A stretch of DNA of 64,000 nt from DASPPM01 sp052143835 (GTDB lineage Bacteria; Pseudomonadota; Alphaproteobacteria; JACZXZ01). The position numbers and the translations under genes were made by a program. Position 1 is the stretch's first letter, and the number at the start of each line of letters is the position of its first letter. Shown here piece by piece: positions 16,303-25,222 of the stretch. The notes under the pieces were generated by a model. It worked only from the letters and a program-made list of their open reading frames with translations. It was not told the origin of the DNA and searched no databases. The stretch lies in the NCBI GenBank assembly GCA_052143835.1, contig JBKQRV010000145.1, positions 10,887-74,886 on the forward strand, written 5' to 3'.

Positions 16303-17088
16303 TCAGCGCCATTTCGAGAAATCCGGCGCCCGCTTCTCCAAGAAGGCGCGAGCACCTTCCTGCTGCTCGCCGGTCTCGAAAAAGTCCGGCGCGAATTTGG
16401 CCACCATGTCCGAGACGTGCGTGCCCATGTATGGATCCATGGTCAGGCGGAACGATGCTTTCACGATGCGCAGCACCGTGGGGCTCAAGCCGAGGAGTTC
16501 TTTGCACCAGCGGGACACCTCAGCATCCAGCTCGGACTGCGGCACCACCGCGTTTATCAAGCCCCAAGCCAGCGCCTGTTGCGCCGTGTAGCGGCGACAC
16601 AGCATCCACATCTCGCGTGCCCGCTTATGACCAATGACCGCCGCCGAATGGCTCACCGCGTAACCGCCGGCCGGGGAGCCGACGCGCGGGCCATTCTGGC
16701 CGAAGATGGAATGGTCCGCCGCGATGGTGAAATCGCAGCAATAGGCGAGGTGATTCCCGCCACCGATGCAATAGCCGCTTACGCGTGCTATGACCGGCTT
16801 CGGACAGTCGATGATCTGCGCACCGAGATGGAAGTCCAGGCCCTTGAGGCCTCCCTCTGCTTCCCATGCCATGTCGCCACCGGAGCTGAAAGCGCGCTCG
16901 CCGGTGCCGGTCATCACAATGACGCCGACAGCGCGGTCGTTGGTCGCCCGCCGCACCGCGTCCTCCATCTCGGTGATCGTGTGTCCGGTGAAGGCATTCA
17001 GCCGCTTCGGACGATTGATGGTGATGGTCGCGACGCCCTCGGCAACTCCGTATAGAATGTCGGTGTAGCTCTTGCTTTGCTCGCTCAT
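16303..17088 (-). CDS. BadI/MenB-type enoyl-CoA hydratase-family ring hydrolase
   Basis: A 261-residue crotonase-fold protein. The sequence resembles 2-ketocyclohexanecarboxyl-CoA hydrolase (BadI), a relative of MenB: GVATITINRPKRLNAFTG, GERAFSSGGDMAWEAEGG, PKPVIARVSGYCIGGGNHLA, HSIFGQNGPRVGSPAGGYA, then KRAREMWMLCRRYTAQQALA and AWGLINAVVPQSELDAEV. BadI hydrolytically opens a 2-ketocyclohexane ring to pimelyl-CoA. The SGGD and GPRVGS segments separate this group from ordinary hydratases. It follows the GntR gene by 94 bases. With the BadH-like gene at 24439 it is the best argument for an alicyclic ring pathway here. Confidence 0.85.
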   Translation of the reverse strand: MSEQSKSYTDILYGVAEGVATITINRPKRLNAFTGHTITEMEDAVRRATNDRAVGVIVMTGTGERAFSSGGDMAWEAEGGLKGLDFHLGAQIIDCPKPVIARVSGYCIGGGNHLAYCCDFTIAADHSIFGQNGPRVGSPAGGYAVSHSAAVIGHKRAREMWMLCRRYTAQQALAWGLINAVVPQSELDAEVSRWCKELLGLSPTVLRIVKASFRLTMDPYMGTHVSDMVAKFAPDFFETGEQQEGARAFLEKRAPDFSKWR

Positions 17089-17182
17089 AAGTCGTCCTCA
17101 CCCAGATACAATTGCACAGATGACAGCCCAGAATGATGCGCCGCGCGTTCGCGCGACCGACAAGCTATCTCGGCGCCGACAT

Positions 17183-17911
17183 TCATTCCGAGTGGCGCTG
17201 CGAGTTTTGTGGCTGCGACATGAGGGCGAGGATGTCGTCCATTTCCTCTCGCCGCAGCTCGGCATGAAGACGCATCCCCTCCTCCGCCTGAACGCTGTCG
17301 CCGAGGACGATAGCATCCACCACCTTCGAGTTTTCTTCGTACGAGGTCTTCACCGGCAGATGCATGCGCGCGAGGTATCTGCGATAAGCGCAAAGGCACG
17401 TGCGGATGTTGCGGGCCGTCTCGACCAGGAAGTCGTTGTGAGCACCCTCGTAAATGGCATCGTGCAAGGCCGTCGCCTTTTCGAAATAATCTCGGAGATC
17501 TCCTTTCTTGATGCAAATCGCCGTCTCGTCCCGAAGCGCCTTCAATTTCTCCCGCTCGGCCAGGCTCATGCGTCGAGCAGCGAGACGCGCGGCGAGAATC
17601 TTGAGGTCCGCCATCACCTCGAGGATCCCGATCAACCTGCCCGGCGTCATCTCGGCGACAAACGCGCCCTGATTACGGCGGATTTTCACGAGCCCGGAGG
17701 CCGACAGGCGAACCAGCGCCTCTCGGATCGGGGTCCGGGAGACGCCAAAGCGCTCCGCGAGCAGCCGTTCGTCCAGTCGTTGCCCAGGGAGGATCTTGCC
17801 GGAAACGATGTCATCCTCGATTTTCCGCATGATGTCCTGTGTGCCATGCTGGCCCCGATCGGCGATCTCGTTCGAAATTTCGATCCGTTCTGTATCCATA
17901 ATCTTAACCAT
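17183..17911 (-). CDS. GntR-family (FCD subgroup) transcriptional regulator
   Basis: A 242-residue regulator. The winged helix is in KIEDDIVSGKILPGQRLDER, LLAERFGVSRTPIREALVRL and SASGLVKIRRNQGAFVAEM. The C-terminal FCD helices include EVMADLKILAARLAARRMSL, FEKATALHDAIYEGAHNDFL and DAIVLGDSVQAEEGMRLHAE. It lies between the orphan binding protein and the BadI-like gene. FCD regulators of the FadR class favour operators of the form TNGTNNNACNA. The TTGTATACCAA-like sites at 19598, 21625, 30338 and 30634 fit this, making it the likely regulator of the large CoA cluster. Confidence 0.92.
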   Translation of the reverse strand: MVKIMDTERIEISNEIADRGQHGTQDIMRKIEDDIVSGKILPGQRLDERLLAERFGVSRTPIREALVRLSASGLVKIRRNQGAFVAEMTPGRLIGILEVMADLKILAARLAARRMSLAEREKLKALRDETAICIKKGDLRDYFEKATALHDAIYEGAHNDFLVETARNIRTCLCAYRRYLARMHLPVKTSYEENSKVVDAIVLGDSVQAEEGMRLHAELRREEMDDILALMSQPQNSQRHSE

Positions 17912-18178
17912 TTACCTTACGTTGCTCCTCTCGACGGTCACCGTACCGGCAATTACCGCCCTCCGGCACACAGACCATGGCGTGGACTGAGCCGAGCACA
18001 AGCCTTCCTGTTGGTTTCCTAAGCAGCCACCCGCCGGATAGCCCGTCAACTTGGCCTGCGCGAACGGGCTGCACCGAGACACGGATGATGGCGATGCGGT
18101 GCGGGAGAGGCCTCCTTTGCTGCCGAGACCTCAGCCGTGCCGTACGGCGCATGAGGGTCTGCCGCCGGCAGGACGGCC

Positions 18179-19396
18179 CTACTTCTTCACTAAGGGGCAT
18201 TTGCTGTCGGCGAGAGAGCTGAAGGCCTGGTCGCCGGGGATGGTGCGAATGACCTTGTAGTAGTCCCAGGGGCCCTTCGATTCTGCCGGGCTCTTCACCT
18301 GCACAAGGTACATGTCGTGGATGACCCGCCCGTCGTCGCGAATCCTCGCATGGCGCGCGAAGAAATCATCCAGGGGGATCTTTTTCATGCTTGCGATGAC
18401 CGCATGCGCCTCGTCAGTTCCCACGGCCTGCATGGCCTTGAGGTAATGGGTGACGGCGGAATAGAGGCCGGCCTGAACTTGGGTCGGCATTCGCCCCTTG
18501 AAGCGCTTCCCGAACCGCTCCCCGAACGCCCGGGTCGCGTTGTCATAGTCCCAATAGTAGGCGGTGGTGAGATAAAGGCCTTGCGTCGCTTCCAGGCCAG
18601 CGCTGTGGATATCCGTGATGAACATTAGGAGCGCGGCAATGCGCTGATTCTTGGTTATGCCGAACTCCTGAGCTTGCTTCAGCGCATTGATGGCGTCGTG
18701 GCCGGTATTGGCGAGGCCGATGACCTGCGCCTTCGAGGCTTGGGCTTGTAGCAGAAAGGAGGAGAAGTCCGCCGTATTGATCGGCGCACGAACCGATCCC
18801 AACACCTCGCCGCCCGAGGCGATGACGGTCTGCGACGCATCATGCTCGATGGAGTACCCGAACGCATAATCGGCGGTCACGAAGAACCAAGTCTTGCCCC
18901 CTTCCGCGACAACCGCCTGGCTCGTCGAATGCGCCAGGGCATAGGTATCGAAGACCCACATCAATCCATTGGGCGAGCACTTCTCGTTTATCAGCTGCGT
19001 GGCTCCCACTCCGCCCATGAGGAAGACCCGGTTCTTCTCCTTCACAATCTCCTGGACCGCGAGAGCAACGGCCGAATTATTGCCGTCGACGATCGCGTCC
19101 ACATGTTTGACATCGATCCACTCGCGCGCGATCTCCGAGGCGATATCAGGCTTGTTTTGGTGATCGGCGAAGAGCACCTCGATGGGCCTGCCTAGGACCT
19201 TGCCGCCGAAGTCCTCCACCGCCATGCGCACGCTTTCCACCCCTCCCATGCCAGAGACATCGGCATAGAGGCTCGATTGGTCATTGAGCACCGCGATGCG
19301 TACCACGTTGTCTGAGGTTTGGGCCCACGCTGGTTCCCAGCCGATGCTCCCCAGCGCGAGAAGCGACAGCAATAAGCACCATGAGATGTTGCGCAA
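18179..19396 (-). CDS. Periplasmic Leu/Ile/Val-type substrate-binding protein, orphan
   Basis: About 405 residues from TTG 19396, chosen because GGAAGGAGA lies just upstream and the next residues form a signal peptide ending near EPAWAQ. The frame stays open to 19525, but that extension is polar and unlikely. Type I binding-protein fold: RIAVLNDQSSLYADVSGMGG, VEDFGGKVLGRPIEVLFADH, SEIAREWIDVKHVDAIVDGN, WFFVTADYAFGYSIEHDA and TAYYWDYDNATRAFGERF. No permease or ATPase gene is adjacent, so it must share membrane components encoded elsewhere. The ligand is probably the acid degraded by this cluster. Confidence 0.9.
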   Translation of the reverse strand: MRNISWCLLLSLLALGSIGWEPAWAQTSDNVVRIAVLNDQSSLYADVSGMGGVESVRMAVEDFGGKVLGRPIEVLFADHQNKPDIASEIAREWIDVKHVDAIVDGNNSAVALAVQEIVKEKNRVFLMGGVGATQLINEKCSPNGLMWVFDTYALAHSTSQAVVAEGGKTWFFVTADYAFGYSIEHDASQTVIASGGEVLGSVRAPINTADFSSFLLQAQASKAQVIGLANTGHDAINALKQAQEFGITKNQRIAALLMFITDIHSAGLEATQGLYLTTAYYWDYDNATRAFGERFGKRFKGRMPTQVQAGLYSAVTHYLKAMQAVGTDEAHAVIASMKKIPLDDFFARHARIRDDGRVIHDMYLVQVKSPAESKGPWDYYKVIRTIPGDQAFSSLADSKCPLVKK

Positions 19397-19978
19397 TGTG
19401 GTCTCCTTCCTACGTTTCGCCGCATCGGCTTGGTTGTTGGATGGCTTCGGGGTCTCCGCGTCACGGCACGAGCATTCCTGCCGGCGGCGCCCACCACGAA
19501 GATGGCGGATCACCTCGTCTCGCACGCCATCCTCCGGTCCGCTGGCGAATGGCGATAGGGCAGACCACCCTGAGGAAGTGTTTTACCACATCGGAATATT
19601 GTATGCAATGCTATAAAATCGGTATTCTCATTAGCGGCATCGGTGTTGTCTTGGGCCGTGACAGACGACCCTGCCGCGGCCATGAGGAGCGCGGCGGCAC
19701 TGTGGCCCGCCGAGCTGGCCCGTGCTCGGTATCAGCCACCCCGCTGGATGGGGGAAAACACTTCCTGGTCAACATCATATGAAGGCGCGCGGGGTCGACG
19801 ATCGAGGCCAAGCCCAGGTCCGGCTCATCGAGGGAGAAGATGGCCATGGGCACTTCGTGTCAAATTGGGAGGCCGGCACTCCACCACGCCCGGGCATTAT
19901 GCACCCGCTCCTGCGTCGGGCCCCATCTCGGCGGTTGGCCGCCGTACGATGCGGCCCGGCGCGGCCATACCGTGAGCA
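19397..19978. other. Intergenic region with promoter of the orphan binding protein
   Basis: The right part (19610-19978) shows no recognisable gene despite open frames on both strands. The left part is the leader and promoter of the binding-protein gene. On the minus strand TTGCAT, a 17-base spacer and TAAAAC form a plausible promoter overlapping the operator at 19598-19609. Confidence 0.45.
19598..19609. promoter_or_regulatory. Candidate GntR operator ATTGTATGCAAT
   Basis: A near-perfect 12-bp palindrome located about 200 bases upstream of the orphan binding-protein start. It shares the TTGTAT half with the sites at 30338-30350 and 30634-30646. On the minus strand it covers the putative -35 element. 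Confidence 0.55.
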
Positions 19979-20431
19979 TCACCGGCCCTTGCGATACTTG
20001 GAGTCCGGAACGGCTGCGCCGAGAATCGGGCGAAATTTCGGGATCGACATTTCCATAGTGGCGGGCTCGAAAACGACCTCGAGCGGGAGGTCGCACGCCA
20101 ACTCATCCGGGCGCGCGCCGACGATGGTGCTCATGAGCATCGGCCCCTCAGCGAGCTCGACGAACGCCACCACATAGGGTGGCTCGAACTCTTTGAAATA
20201 GCGTCGATGCATGTTGATCCAGGACCACAGCCGACCCCTGCCCGAGGCTTGCTGAGCGTCGATGTCGGGCGAGAGGCATTGGGGGCAACGCATCGACGGC
20301 GGGAACCAGAAATGTCCGCACCGCAGGCAATGGGGCAATGCCAGCCGACCGTTTATGCTCGCCTCCCAGAACGCCCGGCTGGCCTGGGAGATCGCGGGAA
20401 GCGGCTTATTGTAGGGTGCGGGGTCTGCCAT
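19979..20431 (-). CDS. DUF35 zinc-ribbon/OB-fold protein
   Basis: A 150-residue DUF35 protein. The N-terminal helix (ISQASRAFWEASINGRLALP) is followed by a zinc ribbon with CLRCGHFWFPPSMRCPQC (four Cys) and an OB-fold with GRGRLWSWINMHRRYFKEFE and PPYVVAFVELAEGPMLM. DUF35 proteins act as obligate partners of thiolase-fold enzymes; the DUF35 part of ChsH2 with the aldolase Ltp2 in steroid side-chain degradation is the best known. It lies 15 bases after the thiolase-fold gene and is surely co-transcribed with it. Confidence 0.92.
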   Translation of the reverse strand: MADPAPYNKPLPAISQASRAFWEASINGRLALPHCLRCGHFWFPPSMRCPQCLSPDIDAQQASGRGRLWSWINMHRRYFKEFEPPYVVAFVELAEGPMLMSTIVGARPDELACDLPLEVVFEPATMEMSIPKFRPILGAAVPDSKYRKGR

Positions 20432-20446
20432 CCGGGGCCCTTTGGG

Positions 20447-21583
20447 TCATCGATGCAGGAGGACCGAGGAGATAATCGGCGAGACGCAAATATACTGCAC
20501 GAGCTCGCAATCCCTCACCTGACGTCGCCCTGCCTCGCCTCGCACCTGGTGCACCGCCTCCGCGAGCAGCGCGAAGCCCTGCATATAGCCTTCAGCCGTG
20601 TGGCCGCCGCTCGTGTTGATCGGCAGATCGCCTTCAAGTTCAATCCGGCCTCCCTGCACCCAGTGGCCGCTTTCGCCCCGCTTGCAGAACCCGAAGCCCT
20701 CGAGCGCGAACAAGATGGTGGGCGTAAAATTGTCGTAGATCTGGGCGCAGTCGACGTCGCGCGGGCCGATGCCGGCCGCGCGGTACACTTCGCCGGCCAC
20801 CCCGGCGCACGCGCTGTAAAAGTAGTCCTTCGAGGTGTAATGGGCGGTGAGATTGCTCGCCGTCGCACTGGCGGTAATGTAGGCTGCTGGCTGCTTGGAC
20901 TGACGCGCGCGGTGCCCCGTGGTGACGATGAGACAGACGCCGCCATCGTTGATGAGGCAATAGTCCAAGAGCCGCAGCGGTTCCGCAATAAAGGGCGCAG
21001 CGTAATAATCCTTCCGGCTGATGGGCTTGCGCAGCACCGCCAGATCATTGAGAGCAGCATTGCTGCGGTTGTTGATAGCGAGCGCGGCCAAACCGTCACT
21101 CGGCGTCGCGTACTCGTATTGGTGGCGGCGATACATCATCGCCACATAGGCGCCCGGCGACGTCATGCCATACATCGCGTCGTAGGCGGCGGGCGCCGTG
21201 TTGTCGAAATGGCCGCCATACTTCTCGCCGACCGAGCGCCCGTTGTTACCGTAAAGAATCGCTACGGTCCGGGCTCGACCAAACATCACGGCATCGGCCG
21301 CCTGCTGCAGGGCGACCCCGGCCATCCGGCCCGTCGCCTCGAGGCTGTGAGAGAGGCGGAGGTGAGGCAAGCCGAGCTCGGTGGCTACCCGTTGGTAGGA
21401 AGGCAGCCGGACACAGATGATGCCATCGATTTCGGCCTTGTCGATGCCGCAGTCATCGAGTGCAAGCGCGAACGCCTCGCCGGCAAGGTCATAGGCCGAG
21501 CGCGGGGCTCCACGACTATAAAGGGCGCCGAAATTAGTGGCACCTACGTCGGCAATCGCTGCCTTGTCTCTCTGGCGGCCCAT
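20447..21583 (-). CDS. Thiolase-fold lipid-transfer protein, probable Ltp2-like aldolase partner of DUF35
   Basis: 378 residues from ATG 21583. The thiolase fold is shown by AYDLAGEAFALALDDCGIDK, EIDGIICVRLPSYQRVATEL, NDGGVCLIVTTGHRARQSKQ and INTSGGHTAEGYMQGFALLA. Where true thiolases have the nucleophilic Cys (xxCSTGxxA), this protein has SHSLEATGRMAGVALQQA, so Claisen chemistry is unlikely. The C-terminal NTSGGHTAEGYMQG and its Tyr match Ltp2-type retro-aldolases that cleave tertiary 3-hydroxyacyl-CoAs. The DUF35 gene beside it supports this. An earlier start to 21784 would run through the CaiB gene and is rejected. A divergent promoter lies at 21628-21656. Confidence 0.85.
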   Translation of the reverse strand: MGRQRDKAAIADVGATNFGALYSRGAPRSAYDLAGEAFALALDDCGIDKAEIDGIICVRLPSYQRVATELGLPHLRLSHSLEATGRMAGVALQQAADAVMFGRARTVAILYGNNGRSVGEKYGGHFDNTAPAAYDAMYGMTSPGAYVAMMYRRHQYEYATPSDGLAALAINNRSNAALNDLAVLRKPISRKDYYAAPFIAEPLRLLDYCLINDGGVCLIVTTGHRARQSKQPAAYITASATASNLTAHYTSKDYFYSACAGVAGEVYRAAGIGPRDVDCAQIYDNFTPTILFALEGFGFCKRGESGHWVQGGRIELEGDLPINTSGGHTAEGYMQGFALLAEAVHQVRGEAGRRQVRDCELVQYICVSPIISSVLLHR

Positions 21584-21624
21584 TTTAGCGCGTTCTCTGA
21601 TCAAGGATGACACAATTCTTATAA

Positions 21625-21656
21625 ATATGTATACCATATTTCTTATTTGGTGTAAA
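21625..21656 (-). promoter_or_regulatory. Promoter with overlapping operator between thiolase-fold and CaiB genes
   Basis: On the minus strand TTTACA (21656-21651), a 17-base spacer and TATACA (21633-21628) make a good sigma-70-type promoter for the thiolase-DUF35 pair. The -10 lies inside ATATGTATACCATAT (21625-21639), which carries the TGTATACCA core of the operators at 30338 and 30634. A repressor bound there would block the promoter and could also affect the divergent CaiB gene. Confidence 0.6.
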
Positions 21657-21683
21657 TATTGGCGAGAGGCACTTGGAGGAAAA

Positions 21684-22802
21684 ATGGCGGCATTGGATGG
21701 CATTCGCGTTCTCGATTTCAGCACGCTCGTGCCGGGCCCGCTGGCTGGATTGATGCTCGCTGAAGCGGGCGCCGATGTCATCAAGGTCGAGCGCCCGGGG
21801 ACCGGTGACGATATGCGTGGCTATGAGCCGCGCGTGGGGGGTACCGGTATCGGGTTTTCGCTCCTGAATCGGGGCAAGCGAAGCCTGGCGCTCGACCTGC
21901 GCGACCCCGACGTTATTCGCTGGTTGTTGAGCTTCGCTGCCGAGGTCGACATCGTGATCGAGCAATTCCGGCCGGGCGTGATGGATCGGCTCGAGCTGGG
22001 CTACCAGGCGTTCTGCGCCGTCAATCCACGCATCATCTACTGCTCGATCACCGGTTATGGCCAGGAGGGGCCCAAGCACCACGTCGCGGGTCACGACCTG
22101 AGTTACCTCGCCGAAGTCGGGCTCCTGGATCTCTCGGCCGGGCCTGACGGGACGCCAAGCCTACCTCCGACGCTCATCGCTGACATCGGCGCAGGCTCAT
22201 TCCCGGCGGTGGTCAACATCCTCCTGGCGCTGCGGACCCGCGACCGCACGGGGGAGGGCTGCCGCCTCGACATCTCGATGACTGACAATCTCTTCGTCTT
22301 CGCCTTTTGGGCGCTCGCGGCCGGCCTCGGAACGGGACGGTGGCCGGTCCGTGGGCGAGAGCTCTTGACGGGAGGCTCTCCGCGCTACCGCGTCTACCGC
22401 ACGGCGGATGGCCGCTTCGTTGCGGTGGCCGCGCTCGAGGACAAGTTCTGGCACGCTTTCTGCCAGCTTATCGAACTGCCCGTCGAGCTGCACGACGAGG
22501 CCCGAGCCCCCGCGGCGACGATCGCCGGCGTTGCCCAGAAGATCGCGGCGCGTCCCGCCGCGTTCTGGACGGAGGCCTTCCGCGACAAGGATGTGTGCTG
22601 CAGCGTGGTGCGGACGCTGGACGAAGCCTTGGCCGACCCTCACTTCCGGCAGCGCGGCCTGTTCGATGACCAGATCGTCACGCCGTCGGGAACACTGCCC
22701 GCGCTTCCGGTCTCGATCGCCCCCGCGTTCCGGCGAAAGCTGCCGGCGGCTGCCGCTCCAGTCGCCGGCCAGGACAACGAACTGATCCGCCCGCAGACCT
22801 GA
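21684..22802 (+). CDS. CaiB/BaiF family CoA transferase or alpha-methylacyl-CoA racemase
   Basis: 372 residues from ATG 21684, with TTGGAGGA upstream deciding the start. N-terminal MAALDGIRVLDFSTLVPGPL, GADVIKVERPGTGDDMRG and NRGKRSLALDLRDPDVIRWL are classic for class III CoA transferases. The segment PPTLIADIGAGSFPAVVNIL carries the conserved catalytic Asp and is closer to alpha-methylacyl-CoA racemases than to formyl-CoA transferase. Length is near that of the racemases. It is divergent from the thiolase-fold gene and convergent with the ligase. A racemase would prepare branched acyl-CoAs for stereospecific dehydrogenation; this is inference. Confidence 0.9.
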   Translation: MAALDGIRVLDFSTLVPGPLAGLMLAEAGADVIKVERPGTGDDMRGYEPRVGGTGIGFSLLNRGKRSLALDLRDPDVIRWLLSFAAEVDIVIEQFRPGVMDRLELGYQAFCAVNPRIIYCSITGYGQEGPKHHVAGHDLSYLAEVGLLDLSAGPDGTPSLPPTLIADIGAGSFPAVVNILLALRTRDRTGEGCRLDISMTDNLFVFAFWALAAGLGTGRWPVRGRELLTGGSPRYRVYRTADGRFVAVAALEDKFWHAFCQLIELPVELHDEARAPAATIAGVAQKIAARPAAFWTEAFRDKDVCCSVVRTLDEALADPHFRQRGLFDDQIVTPSGTLPALPVSIAPAFRRKLPAAAAPVAGQDNELIRPQT

Positions 22803-22858
22803 ACGATCACGGCATGTTTTCCTCGCCGCGCCCCGAGAGATGGCGCCTTGGGGCGGCG

Positions 22859-24361
22859 TCAGCGGCCAGCCATCGCCTTTCGCAGTTCCGCCTTCTGGAT
22901 CTTTCCCGTCTGGGTCAGCGGCAATGAATTCACTAGGACATACCGCCTCGGGACCTTATAGCTGGCGAGGAGCTCGCGACAATGCGCCTCGAGCTCATCG
23001 AGCGACAGTTCGCCAGCCTGCTTGGGAACGACGTAGGCAACCGCCAGTTCCCCCTTGACACGATCGGGTGCGCCGATAACGGCCGCCATGCGGACTTTCG
23101 GATGCCGGTTGATAACGTCCTCGATCTCCGCCGGGTAAATATTGGCGCCCCCGGTTATGATCATGTCCTTAATGCGGTCGACTACGCGCAGAAAGCCGTC
23201 ATCGAGAATCCCGATGTCTCCAGTGTGGAACCATCCGCCCGGCAGCGAGTCGAGGTTGACGCGGCCCTCTTCCCAATAGCCGCGGATGACGGTCAGGCCG
23301 CGAACCACGATCTCGCCAGCGGTACCCGGCGCGACAGGCCGATCCTCGGCATCCACGATCTTGGTCTCGACCGTGCCGCCCAGCGTGCCGGTGTACCCCG
23401 CGCGCCGCGGTGCGCCGAGCATCTCACGCGAGATCGCCCCGGCCTCGGTCGCGCCGTAGATGTTCAGCAGCGGCGCGCTAGTGAGCCTCTCGAACGTCCT
23501 CACGACCTCGGCCGAGATCGGGGCCCCCGCCACCGCGCAAACCCGCAGGCTGGACAATTCGCGAAGCGCCGCCGCTTTCTGATCGGCCAGCATCGCGTAC
23601 ATGGTCGGAACGCCGAACATCGCTGTCACCGAATGGCGTCGGATCAAGTCGCAGCAGCCGTCCGGATCGAACCGGCTCATGACGACGATGCTGGCGCCGA
23701 CCAGGATTATCGGCAGGATGCAGTGTAGCGGCGCCGCCGCCCAGAACATCGGCGTCATCACGAGGAAGATATCGGAGGGGGCGTATCGGCAGGCGATCAC
23801 CCAGCTATGAGCCACGTGATCTATGTACTCGTGGTCCTGCGGCGCGCCCTTCGGCTTCCCGGTCGTGCCAGACGTGAAAAACAGCGTGACGATATCCGTC
23901 GGCGCGCGATCGGCAATGACAGGCTCGGTGCCCGGCGAGCCGATCCACCGGGCAAACAGCCCCTCAGGATCGTCATACGACGAGACATGGGCCGGGAAGG
24001 CCAGCGCACCACGCAACGATTCGAGCGAGGCCGCGCCTTCCGTAGTGGTCAGGACCAGTTTGATCCCGGTCGCCGAGAGCACATGCGCAAGCTCGGCAGG
24101 GCGGAACATGACATTGAGCGGCACCAGGATCGTGCCCGCCTGGATGGAGGCAAGGAGCGTGACGACAAGCTCCCATCGATTGTTGCCGTGATAGGAGATT
24201 CGATCGCCGGGCTCGATGCCCAGTCCGCGGATGCCGGCGGCAACACAGCTCACCAGCTCGGTGAGCTCGCGGTAGGTCAAACGTACGTCGCCGTCGATAA
24301 CGGCGATCTTGTCCGGATAGCGCCGGGCCGACCTGAGGAGAAAATCTCCGACGATATTCAT
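22859..24361 (-). CDS. Acyl-CoA synthetase, AMP-forming
   Basis: A 500-residue ANL-superfamily ligase. Motif A3 is VTLFFTSGTTGKPKGAPQDH, A5 is LLNIYGATEAGAISREML, A7/A8 is GGWFHTGDIGILDDGFLRVV with DRIKDMIITGGANIYPAEIE, and A10 is LPLTQTGKIQKAELR with the catalytic Lys. It activates a carboxylic acid to its CoA thioester at the entry to the pathway, comparable to AliA or BadA. It is the last gene of the minus-strand operon that starts at 30239, 77 bases after the BadH-like gene. The acid is not evident from sequence. Confidence 0.93.
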   Translation of the reverse strand: MNIVGDFLLRSARRYPDKIAVIDGDVRLTYRELTELVSCVAAGIRGLGIEPGDRISYHGNNRWELVVTLLASIQAGTILVPLNVMFRPAELAHVLSATGIKLVLTTTEGAASLESLRGALAFPAHVSSYDDPEGLFARWIGSPGTEPVIADRAPTDIVTLFFTSGTTGKPKGAPQDHEYIDHVAHSWVIACRYAPSDIFLVMTPMFWAAAPLHCILPIILVGASIVVMSRFDPDGCCDLIRRHSVTAMFGVPTMYAMLADQKAAALRELSSLRVCAVAGAPISAEVVRTFERLTSAPLLNIYGATEAGAISREMLGAPRRAGYTGTLGGTVETKIVDAEDRPVAPGTAGEIVVRGLTVIRGYWEEGRVNLDSLPGGWFHTGDIGILDDGFLRVVDRIKDMIITGGANIYPAEIEDVINRHPKVRMAAVIGAPDRVKGELAVAYVVPKQAGELSLDELEAHCRELLASYKVPRRYVLVNSLPLTQTGKIQKAELRKAMAGR

Positions 24362-24438
24362 GTTCGTCGCCTTGCTGCGTGCACACCGCCACGGCCGGCG
24401 TCGCCGCGACTCCGGCCGTGGCGCCGGCTACTCTCTGC

Positions 24439-25197
24439 TTATACCATCGTCAAGCCGCCGCTGACGCTGAGGACCTGGCCGGTCACAAAGCTCGAGTCGC
24501 CGGAGACGAAGAACAATACTGCCCGTGCGATCTCCTCGGGCTTGCCGAAGCGCTTGAGGGGAATCCACTTCTCGACGGAGCGCATAATCTTGCCGATGTT
24601 GGGGTCCGCGAGATTGGCCTGGAACTGCGGGGTATCGGTCAAGCCCGGGGAGATGCAATTCACGCGAATGCCGTGGCGGGCCTCTTCCCGTGCCAGCGAC
24701 TTCGTGAAGCCGATCAGCCCGGCCTTGGCGGCGCCATAGACCGCCTCGCCGGTCGATCCGACGCGCGCCGCATCGGACGAGATGAAGACGATCGCTCCGT
24801 AATTGCGCTCGATCATGTGCGGCAAGACCGCGTGGGTGACGTTTAGATGCCCCTTGAGGTTGAGGTCGATGAGGAAATCCCAATCGGACTCGGTGGTCTG
24901 CATGAAGGGCTTGATATCGTCGAAGCCTGCGTTGTTGACCAGAATGTCGATGCGCATATGCTTCGCCGCGACCTCCTTGACAACGCGACGAACATCGGCC
25001 GGCTTGGTAATATCGAGCTCGTAGGCCTCGGCAGCGCCACCGCGCTCCCGAACCTCGGCGGCGACCTTCCTCGCGTTCTCTCCGTTCTTGTCGCAGCTGA
25101 TGACCGTGGCGCCCTCCTCCGCCAGCAGAAGGCAATCCGCGCGCCCCATTCCGCGGCCGCCACCGGTGATGATCGCTACCTGATCCTTTAGCTTCAT
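24439..25197 (-). CDS. BadH-like short-chain dehydrogenase (2-hydroxycyclohexanecarboxyl-CoA dehydrogenase type)
   Basis: 252 residues from ATG 25197 (GGGAG upstream; the frame open to 25278 is not needed). Classical SDR: IITGGGRGMGRADCLLLAEE, NNAGFDDIKPFMQT, SSDAARVGSTGEAVYGAAKA with the active Tyr-x-x-x-Lys, and EARHGIRVNCISPGLTDTPQ. The combination NNAGxDxxKPF, SDAARVGSxGEAVY and the C-terminal GQVLSVSGGLTM is very like BadH of Rhodopseudomonas palustris, which oxidises 2-hydroxycyclohexanecarboxyl-CoA. That comparison is from memory. It is in the operon with ligase, hydratase and acyl-CoA dehydrogenase. Confidence 0.88.
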   Translation of the reverse strand: MKLKDQVAIITGGGRGMGRADCLLLAEEGATVISCDKNGENARKVAAEVRERGGAAEAYELDITKPADVRRVVKEVAAKHMRIDILVNNAGFDDIKPFMQTTESDWDFLIDLNLKGHLNVTHAVLPHMIERNYGAIVFISSDAARVGSTGEAVYGAAKAGLIGFTKSLAREEARHGIRVNCISPGLTDTPQFQANLADPNIGKIMRSVEKWIPLKRFGKPEEIARAVLFFVSGDSSFVTGQVLSVSGGLTMV

Positions 25198-25222
25198 TGG
25201 CTGGTCTCCCTTCTCTATTGGG

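Noticed and set aside
20207..21610. 467-codon plus-strand frame opposite the thiolase-fold and DUF35 genes
   Set aside because: Antisense shadow; the minus strand has complete conserved domains.
22825..22857. GCCGCGCCCC...GGGGCGGC hairpin between convergent genes
   Set aside because: No T-tract on either side and a bulged stem; too weak to call a terminator.
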